A DNA stretch of 64,000 bases from contig NZ_SIZZ01000002.1 in the NCBI RefSeq assembly GCF_004322705.1, positions 186,001-250,000 on the forward strand, given 5' to 3'. Made by a program: the position numbers and the translations under genes. The stretch's first letter is position 1. Each line of letters opens with the position of its first letter. The stretch comes from Dyella terrae (lineage in GTDB: Bacteria; Pseudomonadota; Gammaproteobacteria; Xanthomonadales; Rhodanobacteraceae). This document shows, piece by piece, positions 1-9,136 of this stretch. The notes under the pieces were generated by a model that saw nothing but the letters and a program-made list of their open reading frames with translations, did not search any database and was not told the DNA's origin.

Positions 1-5
1 CCCTC

Positions 6-635
6 ATGGCCAAGCTCTACTTCTATTACTCGGCAATGAATGCCGGCAAGACCACGACGTTGCTGCAGAGCGCGTACAACTACCACGAGCGCGGCATGCG
101 CACGCTCATTCTCACGCCCGCGCTGGACAACCGTTTCGGTGAAGGCGTGGTGGCTTCGCGTATCGGCCTGAAAGCCCATGCCCGCCGCTTCGGTGGCGAG
201 GAGAACCTGCTGGCGCTGGTGGAGGCCGATATCGCCGCGCGCGGGCCGCTGCATTGCGTGTTCGTCGACGAGGCGCAGTTCCTGACCAAGGCGCAGGTCT
301 GGCAGATCACCGACGTGGTGGATCGCCTGAACATCCCGGTGCTGGCTTACGGCCTGCGCACGGACTTCCGCGGCGAACTGTTCGAGGGCAGCCGTTACCT
401 GCTGGCCTGGGCGGACAAGCTGGAGGAGATCAAGACCATCTGTCACACCGGCAGCAAGGCCACGATGGTCGTGCGCGTTGATGAACAGGGCCGGGCCGTG
501 ACCGAGGGTCCGCAGGTTGAGATCGGCGGCAATGACCGCTATGTCTCCGTGAGCCGCCCCGAATTCAAGAAGATCACCGAAGGACGCGGCCGTATCGAGC
601 TGCAACAACCGGTCCTGCCGCTGGGCGAGCCCTGA
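6..635 (+). CDS. tdk: Thymidine kinase (type II)
   Basis: Cytosolic salvage enzyme that phosphorylates thymidine to dTMP with ATP. The 209-residue product is of normal length. The P-loop [10 protein letters not shown] lies near residues 9-18, the DEAQF motif (Walker B plus catalytic region) near residue 88, and the C-terminal lasso region [12 protein letters not shown] is present. The zinc-binding region is eroded: a Cys remains in KTICHTG, but the partner position is Thr and the later pair reads YVSVSRPEF, where the E. coli-type enzyme has Cys and His. The ATG lies only 5 bases into the window, so its upstream signals are cut off. The catalytic core is intact, so activity is expected. Confidence 0.95.
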   Translation: MAKLYFYYSAMNAGKTTTLLQSAYNYHERGMRTLILTPALDNRFGEGVVASRIGLKAHARRFGGEENLLALVEADIAARGPLHCVFVDEAQFLTKAQVWQITDVVDRLNIPVLAYGLRTDFRGELFEGSRYLLAWADKLEEIKTICHTGSKATMVVRVDEQGRAVTEGPQVEIGGNDRYVSVSRPEFKKITEGRGRIELQQPVLPLGEP

Positions 636-697
636 GGCGTTCCGTACCCCATTTGTGCCGGGGCCGCGTTGGCCTGGCGAGCTAAAGGAAGACCCGC

Positions 698-1465
698 ATG
701 GCCAACCCGATCACCATCCCCGCCTGGCAGCGTCCGCACTGGCAGCCCAGTGACGAGGAAATCGTCCTGCAGTTCTACGTGTTCGGGCAGTTCGGCGACG
801 GGCGGGTCCCTTCCGAGGCCTACGGCAGCGACGGCTTGCCCTCGGGCATCGAGCTGACCAGCCACCATCACAACGCGCTGCGCCAGTGGGACGGCTATCC
901 GCTGAAGGGCGCGATCGGCCGCATGTTCAAGGACGATGCGCCGGAGGCCTACAAGGCCGCCATCGAGTCGCCGCAGGTGCTGGTGGTGCGCGGTCGCATC
1001 AAGGACACCGCCGATACCGGTTACATGCGCGACACGCTCGGCGTGCTCGCCGGTTTGCTGGACGTCGGTGCCGTAGCCATCCTCGATCCGCAAGTGCTCA
1101 CGCTCTACGGCGCCGACGAATGGCGCCATCAGTACCTGGTGCGCGACGGAGCGCCGATTCGCAATCACCTGCTGATACTGCGCGACGAAGACGAAGTGAA
1201 TCCGGGTCGCTACTGGATCCACACGCGCGGCATGCGCAAGTGGGGTCGTCCGGACATCAGCATCCGCAACGTGCCGGAAGGTGATTCCAACCGCGCCGGC
1301 ATGCTGGCGGAGCGTCTGGTGGACCTCGAAGCGCTTGGTGCCCACTTCGTCGACGGTCAGGAACTCGATGCCGAAGGCGTGCTGGGCGGCATGGTGGCCA
1401 AGCTGGGTGGCGGGGAAGAGGACGCGGACTTCAACAACACGTTCGTGGAATTCCGCTGGCCCTGA
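698..1465 (+). CDS. Conserved hypothetical protein, 255 aa
   Basis: I do not recognise the family with certainty. The product is soluble, with no signal peptide or membrane segment, and is rich in Asp, Gly and Arg. Visible stretches that look conserved are LTSHHHNALRQWDGYP near residues 54-69 and WIHTRGMRKWGRPD near residues 171-184. The start at 698 is supported by an AAAGGAAG ribosome binding site about 6 bases upstream. It follows tdk by 62 bases on the same strand, and its stop codon lies one base from the end of the convergent mutM. Composition matches the neighbours. The function is unknown. Confidence 0.8.
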   Translation: MANPITIPAWQRPHWQPSDEEIVLQFYVFGQFGDGRVPSEAYGSDGLPSGIELTSHHHNALRQWDGYPLKGAIGRMFKDDAPEAYKAAIESPQVLVVRGRIKDTADTGYMRDTLGVLAGLLDVGAVAILDPQVLTLYGADEWRHQYLVRDGAPIRNHLLILRDEDEVNPGRYWIHTRGMRKWGRPDISIRNVPEGDSNRAGMLAERLVDLEALGAHFVDGQELDAEGVLGGMVAKLGGGEEDADFNNTFVEFRWP

Positions 1466-1466
1466 G

Positions 1467-2294
1467 TCACTTTTGGCAGGACGGGCACCAAAAGGTTGAA
1501 CGCTGCCCCAGCACCACCTGTCTGATCGCCGTGCCGCACACGCGGCACGGCTCGCCTTCGCGGCCGTAGACCATGAGTTCGCGGAAGAAATAGCCGGGCT
1601 TGCCGTCCGGGTTGATGAAGTCGCGCAGCGTCGTGCCGCCGCGTTCGATGGCCCACGCCAGGATGCGTTTCACTTCAGCGGCAAGCCGCGCATAACGCGC
1701 CCGGGATACGGTGCCTGCCGCCTTGCGCGGATCGATGCCCGCGGCGAACAACGCTTCGCTCGCGTAAATGTTGCCCACGCCCACGACGATGGCGTTGTCC
1801 ATCAGGAACAGTTTCACCGCCGCCTTGCGACCGCGCGAGGCGCGCCATAGCAGGTCGCCGTCGAAATCATCGGTGAGCGGCTCCGGTCCCAGGTCGGACA
1901 ACAGCTCGTGCGTTCCCCCGGGGGATTGCCACAGCACGCAGCCGAAGCGCCGCGCATCGGTGTAGCGGAGAATGCGGGGGCCTTCCGTGCTCGTTGCTTC
2001 GAGTCCGATATCCACATGATCGTGCTTGCCGACCAGCGCATCCGGCGGCAGCACGCGCAGCACGCCGGTCATGCCCAGGTGGATCAACGCGCTGCCGACC
2101 TGCGTATGCAGCAGCAGGTATTTCGCCCGCCGTTCGACAGCCTCGATACGCTGGCCGGGAAGCAGCGTCGAGATCTCTTCCGGGATGGGCCAGCGCAAAT
2201 CGGGGCGACGCAGAATCACGCCGGTGACGCGGCGGCCGATCAGGTGCGGGGCGATGCCGCGTCGGGTGGTTTCGACTTCGGGAAGTTCGGGCAC
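1467..2294 (-). CDS. mutM: Formamidopyrimidine-DNA glycosylase
   Basis: Bifunctional DNA glycosylase/AP lyase that removes 8-oxoguanine and formamidopyrimidines. It begins with the family signature [14 protein letters not shown], where Pro2 is the nucleophile and Glu3 the catalytic acid. It ends with the C-terminal zinc finger, CRVC near residue 250 and CPSC at the extreme end. The 275-residue length is typical. The start codon is GTG, chosen because it places Pro at position 2. It lies 12 bases downstream of gnd on the same strand and is probably co-transcribed with it. Confidence 0.96.
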   Translation of the reverse strand: MPELPEVETTRRGIAPHLIGRRVTGVILRRPDLRWPIPEEISTLLPGQRIEAVERRAKYLLLHTQVGSALIHLGMTGVLRVLPPDALVGKHDHVDIGLEATSTEGPRILRYTDARRFGCVLWQSPGGTHELLSDLGPEPLTDDFDGDLLWRASRGRKAAVKLFLMDNAIVVGVGNIYASEALFAAGIDPRKAAGTVSRARYARLAAEVKRILAWAIERGGTTLRDFINPDGKPGYFFRELMVYGREGEPCRVCGTAIRQVVLGQRSTFWCPSCQK

Positions 2295-2306
2295 GGTGTC
2301 TCGGTA

Positions 2307-3764
2307 TCAGTGCGTAGGTTGGATGGAGGGTGTGCTGCCTTCGGGCCACTCGGCGTGGAAGCTACCGGCTTTGTCCACGCGCTCGAAGGTGTGCGCGCCG
2401 AAGTAATCGCGTTGCGCCTGAATCAGGTTCGCGGGCAGGTGCGCGGCGCGATAGCTGTCGTAGTACGCGATCGCCGAGGCAAATCCCGGCACCGGGACGC
2501 CCGCCTGCACGGCAGCGCTCACCACGTCACGCAGCGCCTGGTGATAACGCTCGGCGATATCGCTGAAGTACGAGTCGAGCAGCAGGTTGGCGATGTCGGC
2601 GTCGCGCGCGTACGCATCGGTGATCTTCTGCAGGAAGCGGGCGCGGATGATGCAACCGGCGCGGAAAATTTTTGCGATGGTGCCGTAGGGCAGGTTCCAG
2701 TGGTACTCCGCCGATGCCGCGCGCAGCTGCGCAAAGCCCTGCGCGTAGGACACGATCTTGCTCAGGTAGAGCGCGCGACGAACGGATTCGACATATTCAT
2801 CGCGATCGCCGCGATACCACGCGGGAGCGGGGCCTTTCAGTACTTTGCTGGCGGCCACGCGCTCGGTTTTCAGCGCCGAAATCAGGCGCGCGAAGACGGA
2901 TTCGGTGATCAGCGGCAGCGGCACGCCAAGATCCAGCGCGCTCTGGCTCGTCCACTTGCCGGTGCCCTTTTGCGCGGCGCGATCGAGGATGACATCGACC
3001 AGATCCTTGCCGGTGTCCGGGTCCTTCTTGGCAAAGATATCGGCGGTGATGTCGATCAGGTAACTATCGAGTTCGCCCTTGTTCCACTCGGCATAGACGT
3101 TGGCCAGCTCGCCGTTCTTCAGGCCCAGCACGTGCTTGAGCACGGCATAGCTCTCGGAGATCAGCTGCATGTCGCCGTACTCGATGCCGTTGTGGACCAT
3201 CTTCACGTAGTGGCCCGCGCCGTTTTCACCCATGTAGGCGACGCAGGGCTCGCCGTCAGGGGCGCGCGCGGCGATTTCGGTGAGGATGGGCGCGACCAGG
3301 TCATACGCATCGCGCGGGCCGCCGGGCATGATCGACGGGCCGTGCAGGGCGCCTTCCTCGCCGCCGGAAACACCGGTGCCGATGAAATGCAGGCCGCTGG
3401 CGCTGAGGTCGCGCTCGCGGCGGATCGTGTCCTGGAAGAACGTGTTGCCGCCGTCGATCAGCACGTCACCTTTGTCGAGCAGAGGCTTGAGCTCGGCGAT
3501 GGTGGCGTCGGTGGGTTCGCCGGCTTTCACCATCAGCAGGATGCGCCGCGGCTTCTGCAGGCTGTCGACGAACTCTTGCGGTGTGTACGTGGGAACGAGC
3601 CGGCGATCGGGATTTTCGGCCATGACCTCGTCAGTCTTGCCGCGGCTGCGATTGAAGATCGCCACCGTATGCCCGCGGCTCTCGATGTTCAGCGCCAGAT
3701 TGCGTCCCATGACGGCCATGCCGACGACACCGATTTCCGGCTTTCCGACCGTGGACTGACTCAT
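2307..3764 (-). CDS. gnd: 6-phosphogluconate dehydrogenase, decarboxylating
   Basis: Oxidative pentose phosphate pathway enzyme converting 6-phosphogluconate to ribulose 5-phosphate, CO2 and NADPH. The N-terminal Rossmann motif reads [15 protein letters not shown] with the NADP-contacting FNRSR following. The substrate-binding [21 protein letters not shown] and the catalytic region [15 protein letters not shown] are present. The ATG at 3764 is preceded by a GGAG at good spacing. A longer frame to 3797 has no such support. The product is 485 residues. It sits between the Gld-type ABC genes and mutM on the minus strand. Confidence 0.97.
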   Translation of the reverse strand: MSQSTVGKPEIGVVGMAVMGRNLALNIESRGHTVAIFNRSRGKTDEVMAENPDRRLVPTYTPQEFVDSLQKPRRILLMVKAGEPTDATIAELKPLLDKGDVLIDGGNTFFQDTIRRERDLSASGLHFIGTGVSGGEEGALHGPSIMPGGPRDAYDLVAPILTEIAARAPDGEPCVAYMGENGAGHYVKMVHNGIEYGDMQLISESYAVLKHVLGLKNGELANVYAEWNKGELDSYLIDITADIFAKKDPDTGKDLVDVILDRAAQKGTGKWTSQSALDLGVPLPLITESVFARLISALKTERVAASKVLKGPAPAWYRGDRDEYVESVRRALYLSKIVSYAQGFAQLRAASAEYHWNLPYGTIAKIFRAGCIIRARFLQKITDAYARDADIANLLLDSYFSDIAERYHQALRDVVSAAVQAGVPVPGFASAIAYYDSYRAAHLPANLIQAQRDYFGAHTFERVDKAGSFHAEWPEGSTPSIQPTH

Positions 3765-3824
3765 GGCGTGACTCCGAAGGCGAGGGATGCCCTGCAATAT
3801 GGGGAGTCGGATGTGTGGGGCAAG

Positions 3825-4316
3825 TCAGGGTGAAGCTGCCTGGACGCCCTGGGATGGGCGCGGCGTGAACCGTACGGAGATCAGCGCAACGCGTTCGCCG
3901 ACACGCACATAGCGTTGCGGGCCGGTGACGGACGTTTCGCCGAAATCCAGGCGCTGGCCGTTGAGGCTGAGGCTGGCGACCGGCGGGGCCAGCCCAATAC
4001 GGGCGGGATCGAAGTCGCTGGCTGGCCGCCAGCTGAGCACGGCGGCTGCTGCCGTCTGGGTGAGCTCGTCCAGGCGTCCGGCATCGACCGCCACCGTGGT
4101 GCCATCCACCGCCTGCCAATGGCCGTCACGGCGCGCGTAGTGCTCGTCAGGCGTGCCCGGGATCGCCAGGTCGATACGCTCGACGTCGGCCGGGGCGATG
4201 GACAGCAGCAACCCCGGGTCGCGACGCTGATCGACCTTCCATTGCCAGATCGCCAGGCCAGCGAGCAACACCGCAGCGCCGCCGATAAGCCAGCGCTGGC
4301 TCGCACGGCGACTCAT
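3825..4316 (-). CDS. DUF4340-like protein of a Gld-type ABC system
   Basis: A 163-residue protein with one N-terminal membrane segment (about residues 9-26) followed by a periplasmic domain. The pattern WKVDQRRDPGLLLSIAPADVERIDLAIPG resembles the DUF4340 proteins encoded beside GldG-type genes. Its ATG overlaps the stop of the GldG-like gene by 4 bases (ATGA), so the two are translationally coupled. It is shorter than many DUF4340 proteins. The role is presumably an accessory extracytoplasmic subunit of the transporter, but the substrate cannot be deduced. Confidence 0.7.
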   Translation of the reverse strand: MSRRASQRWLIGGAAVLLAGLAIWQWKVDQRRDPGLLLSIAPADVERIDLAIPGTPDEHYARRDGHWQAVDGTTVAVDAGRLDELTQTAAAAVLSWRPASDFDPARIGLAPPVASLSLNGQRLDFGETSVTGPQRYVRVGERVALISVRFTPRPSQGVQAASP

Positions 4317-5668
4317 GCGCGGCGTCGCCGCCAGGCGATGAAGCTGCCGGCGATCAGCAGCAAGAGCGGCAAGCCGATCAGGAATCCAAGCGTGACGGCG
4401 TTGAGCTGGCCCTGCGTGATCTGCAACGCACGATCCGGTGCGCCGCGCGGCGGCATGTTGACCAGGGCGTCGTCGCCGAGCAGCCAGTCGAACACGCGCT
4501 CACCCAGCGCACGGTTGCCGCCATTGCCAAGGAAGGTGTTGGACAGGAAATCACCGTCGCCGATGACGACGGCGCGCTGCTCGCCCTTGTCGGGGCTCGG
4601 CGACAGGCGCGTCATCGCGAAACCGAAATCCAGCGGACCCTTGAGCTCGCCCGCATCGGCGTCGAAACGGATGTCCGTCGGCTTGTCGTTTTCGATCGGC
4701 TGGAATTCGGTCCAGCTTTGCGGGCCCGAGCGCAGGAACGGTTTCACCTGCCAGCCACTTTGCGTGACCTGCGCCAGCGCGGAGGCCTGCGGGAACAGCG
4801 TGGTGAGGGTAAGGCCACGCGTGATGGCGTGTGGCGGGTAGTCACCCAGCGCGATCATGCGCGGGTCCTTCAGGCCCAGCGCGGCGCCCTGGCCATCGAC
4901 CAGCACGCCGGGAAGGATGCGCACACCCAAGGCGGAGGCCAGCGGTTGCAGGCCAAGATCGTCGTTGGTCGGTTCGCTCAGCCACAGCAGATTGCCGCCG
5001 TTGTCGACGTAGTCCGTGAGCGCCTTCACTGCGCCGGGAGGCAGCGCAAGCGACGGGCTGGCGAGTACGACCAGGTCGGTGTGCAGCGGTACACCGGTCA
5101 CCTGCGAGAAGTTGAGTGGCACGGCGCGCATGCCACGACCTTCCAGTTGCGACATGAACGTGCCCAGGTCAGCGTTGGCCACGCCGTCAGCGCGTCGCTC
5201 GCCATCGCCGGTGACGAAGGCGACGATGCGCTCACCACCGCGCGCCAGACGCTCCAGCGCATTGGTGAGGCTGCGTTCGGACAGTTCGTCCAGGCGCTGT
5301 TCGCGGCCCTCGTAATGCACGATCAGCGCGCCGTCGACCGTGATGCCCAGCTCGCGCATCGCGGCGGGATCCTGTTGCGGATCGACGAAGCGCAACGAAA
5401 GATCGGGCTTGGCGCGGCGATAGCGCTCAATGAAACTCGCCACCGTCTGGCGCAGGTCGCTTTGCGGATTCGCGTAGCTGACGATCTCGACCGGGCCCTT
5501 CAGATGATCGAGTACCGCGCGGCTTTCGGTCGAAAGGCTGGCGCGACCGTCCTTGCTCCAATCGGCGATCACGTCATGTCGCGAGGACAGATAACCCACC
5601 GCGCCCGCACCGACCAGCAAGGCCAGCGCAAAGAACCAGCCATCCAGACGTCCCCATGTGCCGCGCAT
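4313..5668 (-). CDS. GldG-family ABC transporter auxiliary protein
   Basis: A 451-residue protein with one N-terminal membrane segment (about residues 10-28), a large periplasmic region and one C-terminal membrane segment (about residues 425-445) ending in a basic tail, WRRRRA. The motif LSTESRAVLDHLKGPVEIVSYA and the later YVDNGGNLLWLSEP match the GldG/ABC auxiliary family. It is encoded between the permease and the DUF4340-like protein, with TGATG and ATGA overlaps, so it belongs to one operon. It probably forms the extracytoplasmic part of an export complex whose cargo is unknown. Confidence 0.82.
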   Translation of the reverse strand: MRGTWGRLDGWFFALALLVGAGAVGYLSSRHDVIADWSKDGRASLSTESRAVLDHLKGPVEIVSYANPQSDLRQTVASFIERYRRAKPDLSLRFVDPQQDPAAMRELGITVDGALIVHYEGREQRLDELSERSLTNALERLARGGERIVAFVTGDGERRADGVANADLGTFMSQLEGRGMRAVPLNFSQVTGVPLHTDLVVLASPSLALPPGAVKALTDYVDNGGNLLWLSEPTNDDLGLQPLASALGVRILPGVLVDGQGAALGLKDPRMIALGDYPPHAITRGLTLTTLFPQASALAQVTQSGWQVKPFLRSGPQSWTEFQPIENDKPTDIRFDADAGELKGPLDFGFAMTRLSPSPDKGEQRAVVIGDGDFLSNTFLGNGGNRALGERVFDWLLGDDALVNMPPRGAPDRALQITQGQLNAVTLGFLIGLPLLLLIAGSFIAWRRRRA

Positions 5669-6456
5669 CAGCCACGCTCCTTGTCGGCAGCGAGCCGGCG
5701 CGATGCCAGCGCCAGCGCCACCACGATCACCAGCACGAACCAGAGCACGTCGGCGACCGAGACCAGACCACGCAGCATCGCTTCCAGATGCATGCTCATG
5801 GCCAGCCAGTTGATCACGCCGTTATCGATGCCCGCTTTTTGTGCCGCGAGATTGATCGTGAACAGCGCGAGACCGATCATCAGGCTGGCCGCGGCCGCCA
5901 TGGCCGGATGCGACACGAAGGCAGAGCAGGCCACGCCAATGGCCCCGAGCGCGGCGAGTGCCAGCACGAGACCCAGCGTGGCGGCGGCGAACTTGCCCCA
6001 GTCCAGCGTCGTGCCGTGCGCGAGGCTCAGTGGCATCGCCAGCGTCAGCGCCAGCCAGGCCAGCAGCCACATGAGTACTGCCATGTACTTGCCCAGCACG
6101 ATGCGCGTGGGCGAGAGGCCCATCGACGACATCAGCGGCAGCGTGCCCTGGGCGCGGTCACCAGCGAGCGTGTTCATGGTGATCAGCGGCACCACCAGCA
6201 GCGCCAGTTCGGTGAGACCGAAGGGCAGGATGCCGAGCGTCAGCGCGCTGCTCAGCAAGGGCACGGCGACGATGTCGGTGTAGCCCGGGCCACCCGGCAG
6301 CGCTGCCAGTTGCACCTGATTGGCGAGGAAACTGCCCAGCAGCAGAGTGAAGCGCCAGGCCAGCATCGCCAGCGACAACGCCCCCAGCACCCACGCCAGC
6401 GGGCGCACGAGCAGGCGTCGCCCTTCGAGCCGGGTCACCGCGAAAACGGAACTCAT
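5668..6456 (-). CDS. ABC transporter permease (GldF/ABC-2 type)
   Basis: A 262-residue hydrophobic protein with about six membrane segments. The N-terminus reads FAVTRLEGRRLLVRPLAW, and the signature-like region ITMNTLAGDRAQGTLPLMSSMGLSPTRIVLGKYM follows the second segment, as in ABC-2 permeases of the GldF/NosY kind. It overlaps the ATPase gene upstream by 4 bases and the GldG-like gene downstream by 1 base. It forms the membrane channel of the same exporter. Confidence 0.87.
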   Translation of the reverse strand: MSSVFAVTRLEGRRLLVRPLAWVLGALSLAMLAWRFTLLLGSFLANQVQLAALPGGPGYTDIVAVPLLSSALTLGILPFGLTELALLVVPLITMNTLAGDRAQGTLPLMSSMGLSPTRIVLGKYMAVLMWLLAWLALTLAMPLSLAHGTTLDWGKFAAATLGLVLALAALGAIGVACSAFVSHPAMAAAASLMIGLALFTINLAAQKAGIDNGVINWLAMSMHLEAMLRGLVSVADVLWFVLVIVVALALASRRLAADKERG

Positions 6457-7196
6457 GCGGCCTGTGCTCCCGCGCCGTGCATGGCGATGTCGAAGAAAGT
6501 CTGCTCCAGCGCGGTGTGATCGCCCGCCGGCACGGCGCCGTCATGGCGCAGGTGACCTTCGTGCAGGATGGCGACGCGCGTGCAGATGGCCGTCACTTCG
6601 GCCAGAAGATGCGTCGAAAGAATGACGGCAGCGCCGCGCGCGGCTTCTTCGCGGATGACTTTGCGCAGCGACGCTACCTGCACCGGATCGAGCGCATTGG
6701 CGGGCTCATCCAGCACCAGGACGTCCGGACTGTGGATGAGCGCGCAGGCGAGGCCCAGGCGCTGGCGCTGGCCTTGCGACAGCACGCCGGCGAGTCGACG
6801 AAGCAGAGGCGTCAGTTCCAGCCGCTGTATGACCGCGTCGCAGGCCTGCGTGAGCGCCGCGCTGCGCAGGCCTCGCAGTTGTGCATGAGTGCGCAGATGT
6901 TCGTGGACGGTCAGTTCCTGCCACAGCGGGGCACGTTCCGGCAGCCAACCGATGGCCTTTTGCGCCAGCTCGGGCATTTCCAGAAAATTCTTACCACCCA
7001 GTTCGATGGTTCCGCTGTCGGGCCTCAAGGCCCCGGCAATCATCGACAAGGTCGTGGACTTGCCTGCGCCGTTGACCCCAAGCAGGCCAAGGATCTCGCC
7101 CCTGTCCAGCGCAAGGCTGAGACGCTCGACGGCGGGACGCCCGGCGCGGTGCCGGCGAAGCTGATCAAGCTTTAACAGGGGTTGTGGCAGAGTCAT
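6453..7196 (-). CDS. ABC transporter ATP-binding protein (GldA type)
   Basis: ATPase subunit of the four-gene export system. Walker A reads GVNGAGKST, the signature is LSQGQRQRLGLACAL, Walker B is VLVLDEPANALD, and the H-loop is STHLLAEV. The ATG at 7196 gives a 247-residue protein. An in-frame TTG at 7232 would add 12 residues but has no support in the family. No clear ribosome binding site is visible before 7196. It is the first gene of the operon. Related ATPases serve ABC-2 exporters and gliding or envelope functions; the exact role here is unknown. Confidence 0.88.
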   Translation of the reverse strand: MTLPQPLLKLDQLRRHRAGRPAVERLSLALDRGEILGLLGVNGAGKSTTLSMIAGALRPDSGTIELGGKNFLEMPELAQKAIGWLPERAPLWQELTVHEHLRTHAQLRGLRSAALTQACDAVIQRLELTPLLRRLAGVLSQGQRQRLGLACALIHSPDVLVLDEPANALDPVQVASLRKVIREEAARGAAVILSTHLLAEVTAICTRVAILHEGHLRHDGAVPAGDHTALEQTFFDIAMHGAGAQAA

Positions 7197-7277
7197 TGCA
7201 TGATTGTCAGGGTGCCCCCATGGTTTAAACAACCGGTGGGGAGTGTTCTTGCGCGCAAAAACTTTTCTTCTGCGATC

Positions 7278-7291
7278 TTGACTTAGGTCAA
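7278..7291. promoter_or_regulatory. FNR/Anr-like palindrome upstream of the desaturase
   Basis: TTGAC-TTAG-GTCAA is a perfect inverted repeat (extended by one base on each side) in the 161-base gap between the divergent ABC operon and the desaturase gene. It resembles the FNR/Anr box TTGAT-N4-ATCAA with one symmetric change per half site. It lies 66 bases before the desaturase ATG. No good -10 box is visible at the spacing expected for a class II FNR promoter, so the regulator is inferred only. Confidence 0.5.
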
Positions 7292-7357
7292 GTTCCCATG
7301 CTGGTGGGTACGGAAACCCTCGATTAGACTGGTCCTTAAACCCTCTGAGTGTTTCCC

Positions 7358-8551
7358 ATGCTCGACGCAGTGCTCAATTTCCTCTCCAACGGCCTTTTGA
7401 ATGCCGGCTGGGGTTTCAAGCTGGTCTACATGCTGGTGGTGACTCAGCTCACCATCTTCACGGTGACCTTGTACCTGCACCGCAGTCAGACGCATCGCGG
7501 CGTGGACTTCCACCCCGTGCTGGCCAACTTCTTCCGCTTCTGGAACTGGCTCACCACGGGCATGGTGGTGAAGGAGTGGGTGGCGATCCATCGCAAGCAC
7601 CACGCCAAGGTCGAGACCGAGGAAGATCCGCATAGCCCGCAGATCTTCGGCATCAAGAAGGTGTTCTGGGATGGCGTGTCGCTCTATCGCGAAGCCAGCT
7701 ACAACCGCGCCGATATGGAAAAGTACGGCCGCGGCACGCCGGAAGACTGGTTCGAGCGTCACCTGTTCGGTGGTCACCCGTACTGGGGCCCGACCCTGAT
7801 GCTCATCATCAATCTGGCGCTGTTCGGCGTCATTGGTGCGGCGCTGTGGGCGGTGCAGATGATCTGGATCCCGTTCTGGGCCGCCGGCTTCGTCAATGGC
7901 ATCGGCCACTGGTGGGGCTACCGCAATTTCGAGAGCGCCGACACCGCGACCAACCTGTCGCCGTGGGGCTTCTGGATCGGCGGCGAAGAGCTGCACAACA
8001 ATCACCATGCCTTCCCGAGCTCGGCAAAGTTCGCCCTGCGCAAGTGGGAGTTCGATATCGGTTGGGCGGCTATCTGCGGATTGCGTGCTGTCGGTTTGGC
8101 CAAGGTGCTGCGTGTGGCCCCGACGCTGGACGTTCGCCCGAACGTGCACCTGCCGGATGCCGAAACGCTCAAGGCCGTGCTGACGCACCGCTTCCAGGCG
8201 ATGACCGACTACTACCGCGGCGTGATCGTGCCTACCCTGCGTGACGAAGCTGCGCACGCCGGCGAAAGCATCAAGGCGATCCCGCGCCGCATGCGCCATG
8301 CCCTCAAGGATGGCGGTCGCTGGCTGGACAACGAAAGTCGCGAGCGCATGCAGGCCGTGCTTGCCAAGCGCCCGACGCTCAAGACGGTGTGCGAGTTCCG
8401 TACCCGCCTGGCTGACCTGATGGAGCAGCGTGGTGCCGACCAGGCACTGAAGGGCCTGCAGCAGTGGATCAGCGAAGCCGAGCAGAGTGGTATCCGTGCC
8501 CTGCAGGAGTTCGCCCAGCGCCTGAAGACCTATTCGGTCGCTTCGGCCTGA
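7358..8551 (+). CDS. Membrane fatty acid (acyl-lipid/acyl-CoA) desaturase
   Basis: Di-iron integral membrane desaturase introducing a double bond into acyl chains, using O2. The histidine boxes are HRSQTH near residue 42, HRKHH near residue 80 and HNNHH near residue 210. Hydrophobic segments surround them. The C-terminal 130 residues are a charged, helical extension beyond the desaturase core. ATG 7358 is chosen over an in-frame GTG nine bases upstream; neither has a strong ribosome binding site. A palindromic FNR-like site precedes it and a strong terminator follows. The role is probably membrane fluidity and unsaturated fatty acid supply. Confidence 0.92.
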   Translation: MLDAVLNFLSNGLLNAGWGFKLVYMLVVTQLTIFTVTLYLHRSQTHRGVDFHPVLANFFRFWNWLTTGMVVKEWVAIHRKHHAKVETEEDPHSPQIFGIKKVFWDGVSLYREASYNRADMEKYGRGTPEDWFERHLFGGHPYWGPTLMLIINLALFGVIGAALWAVQMIWIPFWAAGFVNGIGHWWGYRNFESADTATNLSPWGFWIGGEELHNNHHAFPSSAKFALRKWEFDIGWAAICGLRAVGLAKVLRVAPTLDVRPNVHLPDAETLKAVLTHRFQAMTDYYRGVIVPTLRDEAAHAGESIKAIPRRMRHALKDGGRWLDNESRERMQAVLAKRPTLKTVCEFRTRLADLMEQRGADQALKGLQQWISEAEQSGIRALQEFAQRLKTYSVASA

Positions 8552-8571
8552 TATTGCCCTTCGGGGACCGA

Positions 8572-8599
8572 AAAGCCCGCCTTCATGGCGGGCTTTTTT
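8572..8599 (+). terminator. Rho-independent terminator after desaturase
   Basis: A 10-bp stem AAAGCCCGCC / GGCGGGCTTT with loop TTCAT runs into a T tract, 20 bases after the desaturase stop codon. Confidence 0.9.
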
Positions 8600-8654
8600 G
8601 TGGCCCGCCGGATCGGGTGGATGTTTGGTATTCTGCACGTGATGTTAGTTCTAC

Positions 8655-8683
8655 TTGACATCGAGTCAATGTGGTTTTACATT
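8655..8683 (+). promoter_or_regulatory. Sigma-70 promoter with overlapping operator-like repeats
   Basis: TTGACA-N17-TACATT is a near-consensus sigma-70 promoter 28 bases before the small membrane protein gene. Two inverted repeats overlap it: TTGAC-N5-GTCAA across the -35 box and AATGT-N6-ACATT across the -10 box. This is a plausible operator for the XRE repressor encoded in the same two-gene unit (inference). Confidence 0.7.
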
Positions 8684-8710
8684 GCGATCCACCTGAAGGG
8701 AGGGATCGTC

Positions 8711-9136
8711 ATGCCGTACCGGGAAAAAATTGCCTGGCTGTCATTGATCGCCATGGGTGTCACGTTCGTGCCGTACTTCGCCATCGTTGCCTCGGGTCGC
8801 TTCGCGGATAACCCGCTGCCCAACCTGCCGCTGATGGCCTGCTTCGCTGCCACCACCATCACCCAGATGATCATCCTGGGCGTGGGCCACCTGTACCTGC
8901 GTTCCGCCTCGCCAGAGGATGCGCGTACCCCGCCGGACGAGCGCGACCGCGCAATCACCCAGCGCGCCATGACCACGGCCTACTACGCGTTGATGGCCGG
9001 CGTGATCCTGGTTGGCTGCATCATGCCGTTCAAACAGGTGGGGTGGTCCATCGTCAACGCGGCGATCCTGTCGATCGTGCTGGCGGAAATCATTCATTAC
9101 AGCGTGGTCGTCGTCAGCTATCGCAGGCAGGTCTGA
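8711..9136 (+). CDS. Small integral membrane protein paired with an XRE regulator
   Basis: A 141-residue protein with four predicted membrane segments (about residues 8-28, 38-60, 87-106 and 112-133). A charged cytoplasmic loop containing SASPEDARTPPDERDRAITQ joins segments two and three. The start at 8711 follows a strong AGGGAGGG ribosome binding site; upstream in-frame codons run back through the preceding terminator and are not used. Its stop overlaps the XRE gene start (TGATG). Such membrane protein/XRE pairs are common, but their function is mostly unknown. Confidence 0.85.
   Translation: MPYREKIAWLSLIAMGVTFVPYFAIVASGRFADNPLPNLPLMACFAATTITQMIILGVGHLYLRSASPEDARTPPDERDRAITQRAMTTAYYALMAGVILVGCIMPFKQVGWSIVNAAILSIVLAEIIHYSVVVVSYRRQV

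Noticed and set aside
1908-3833. 641-codon open frame on the plus strand opposite mutM and gnd
   Set aside because: It is antisense to two well-identified enzymes and has the Arg/Ala/His-rich composition of high-GC shadow frames.
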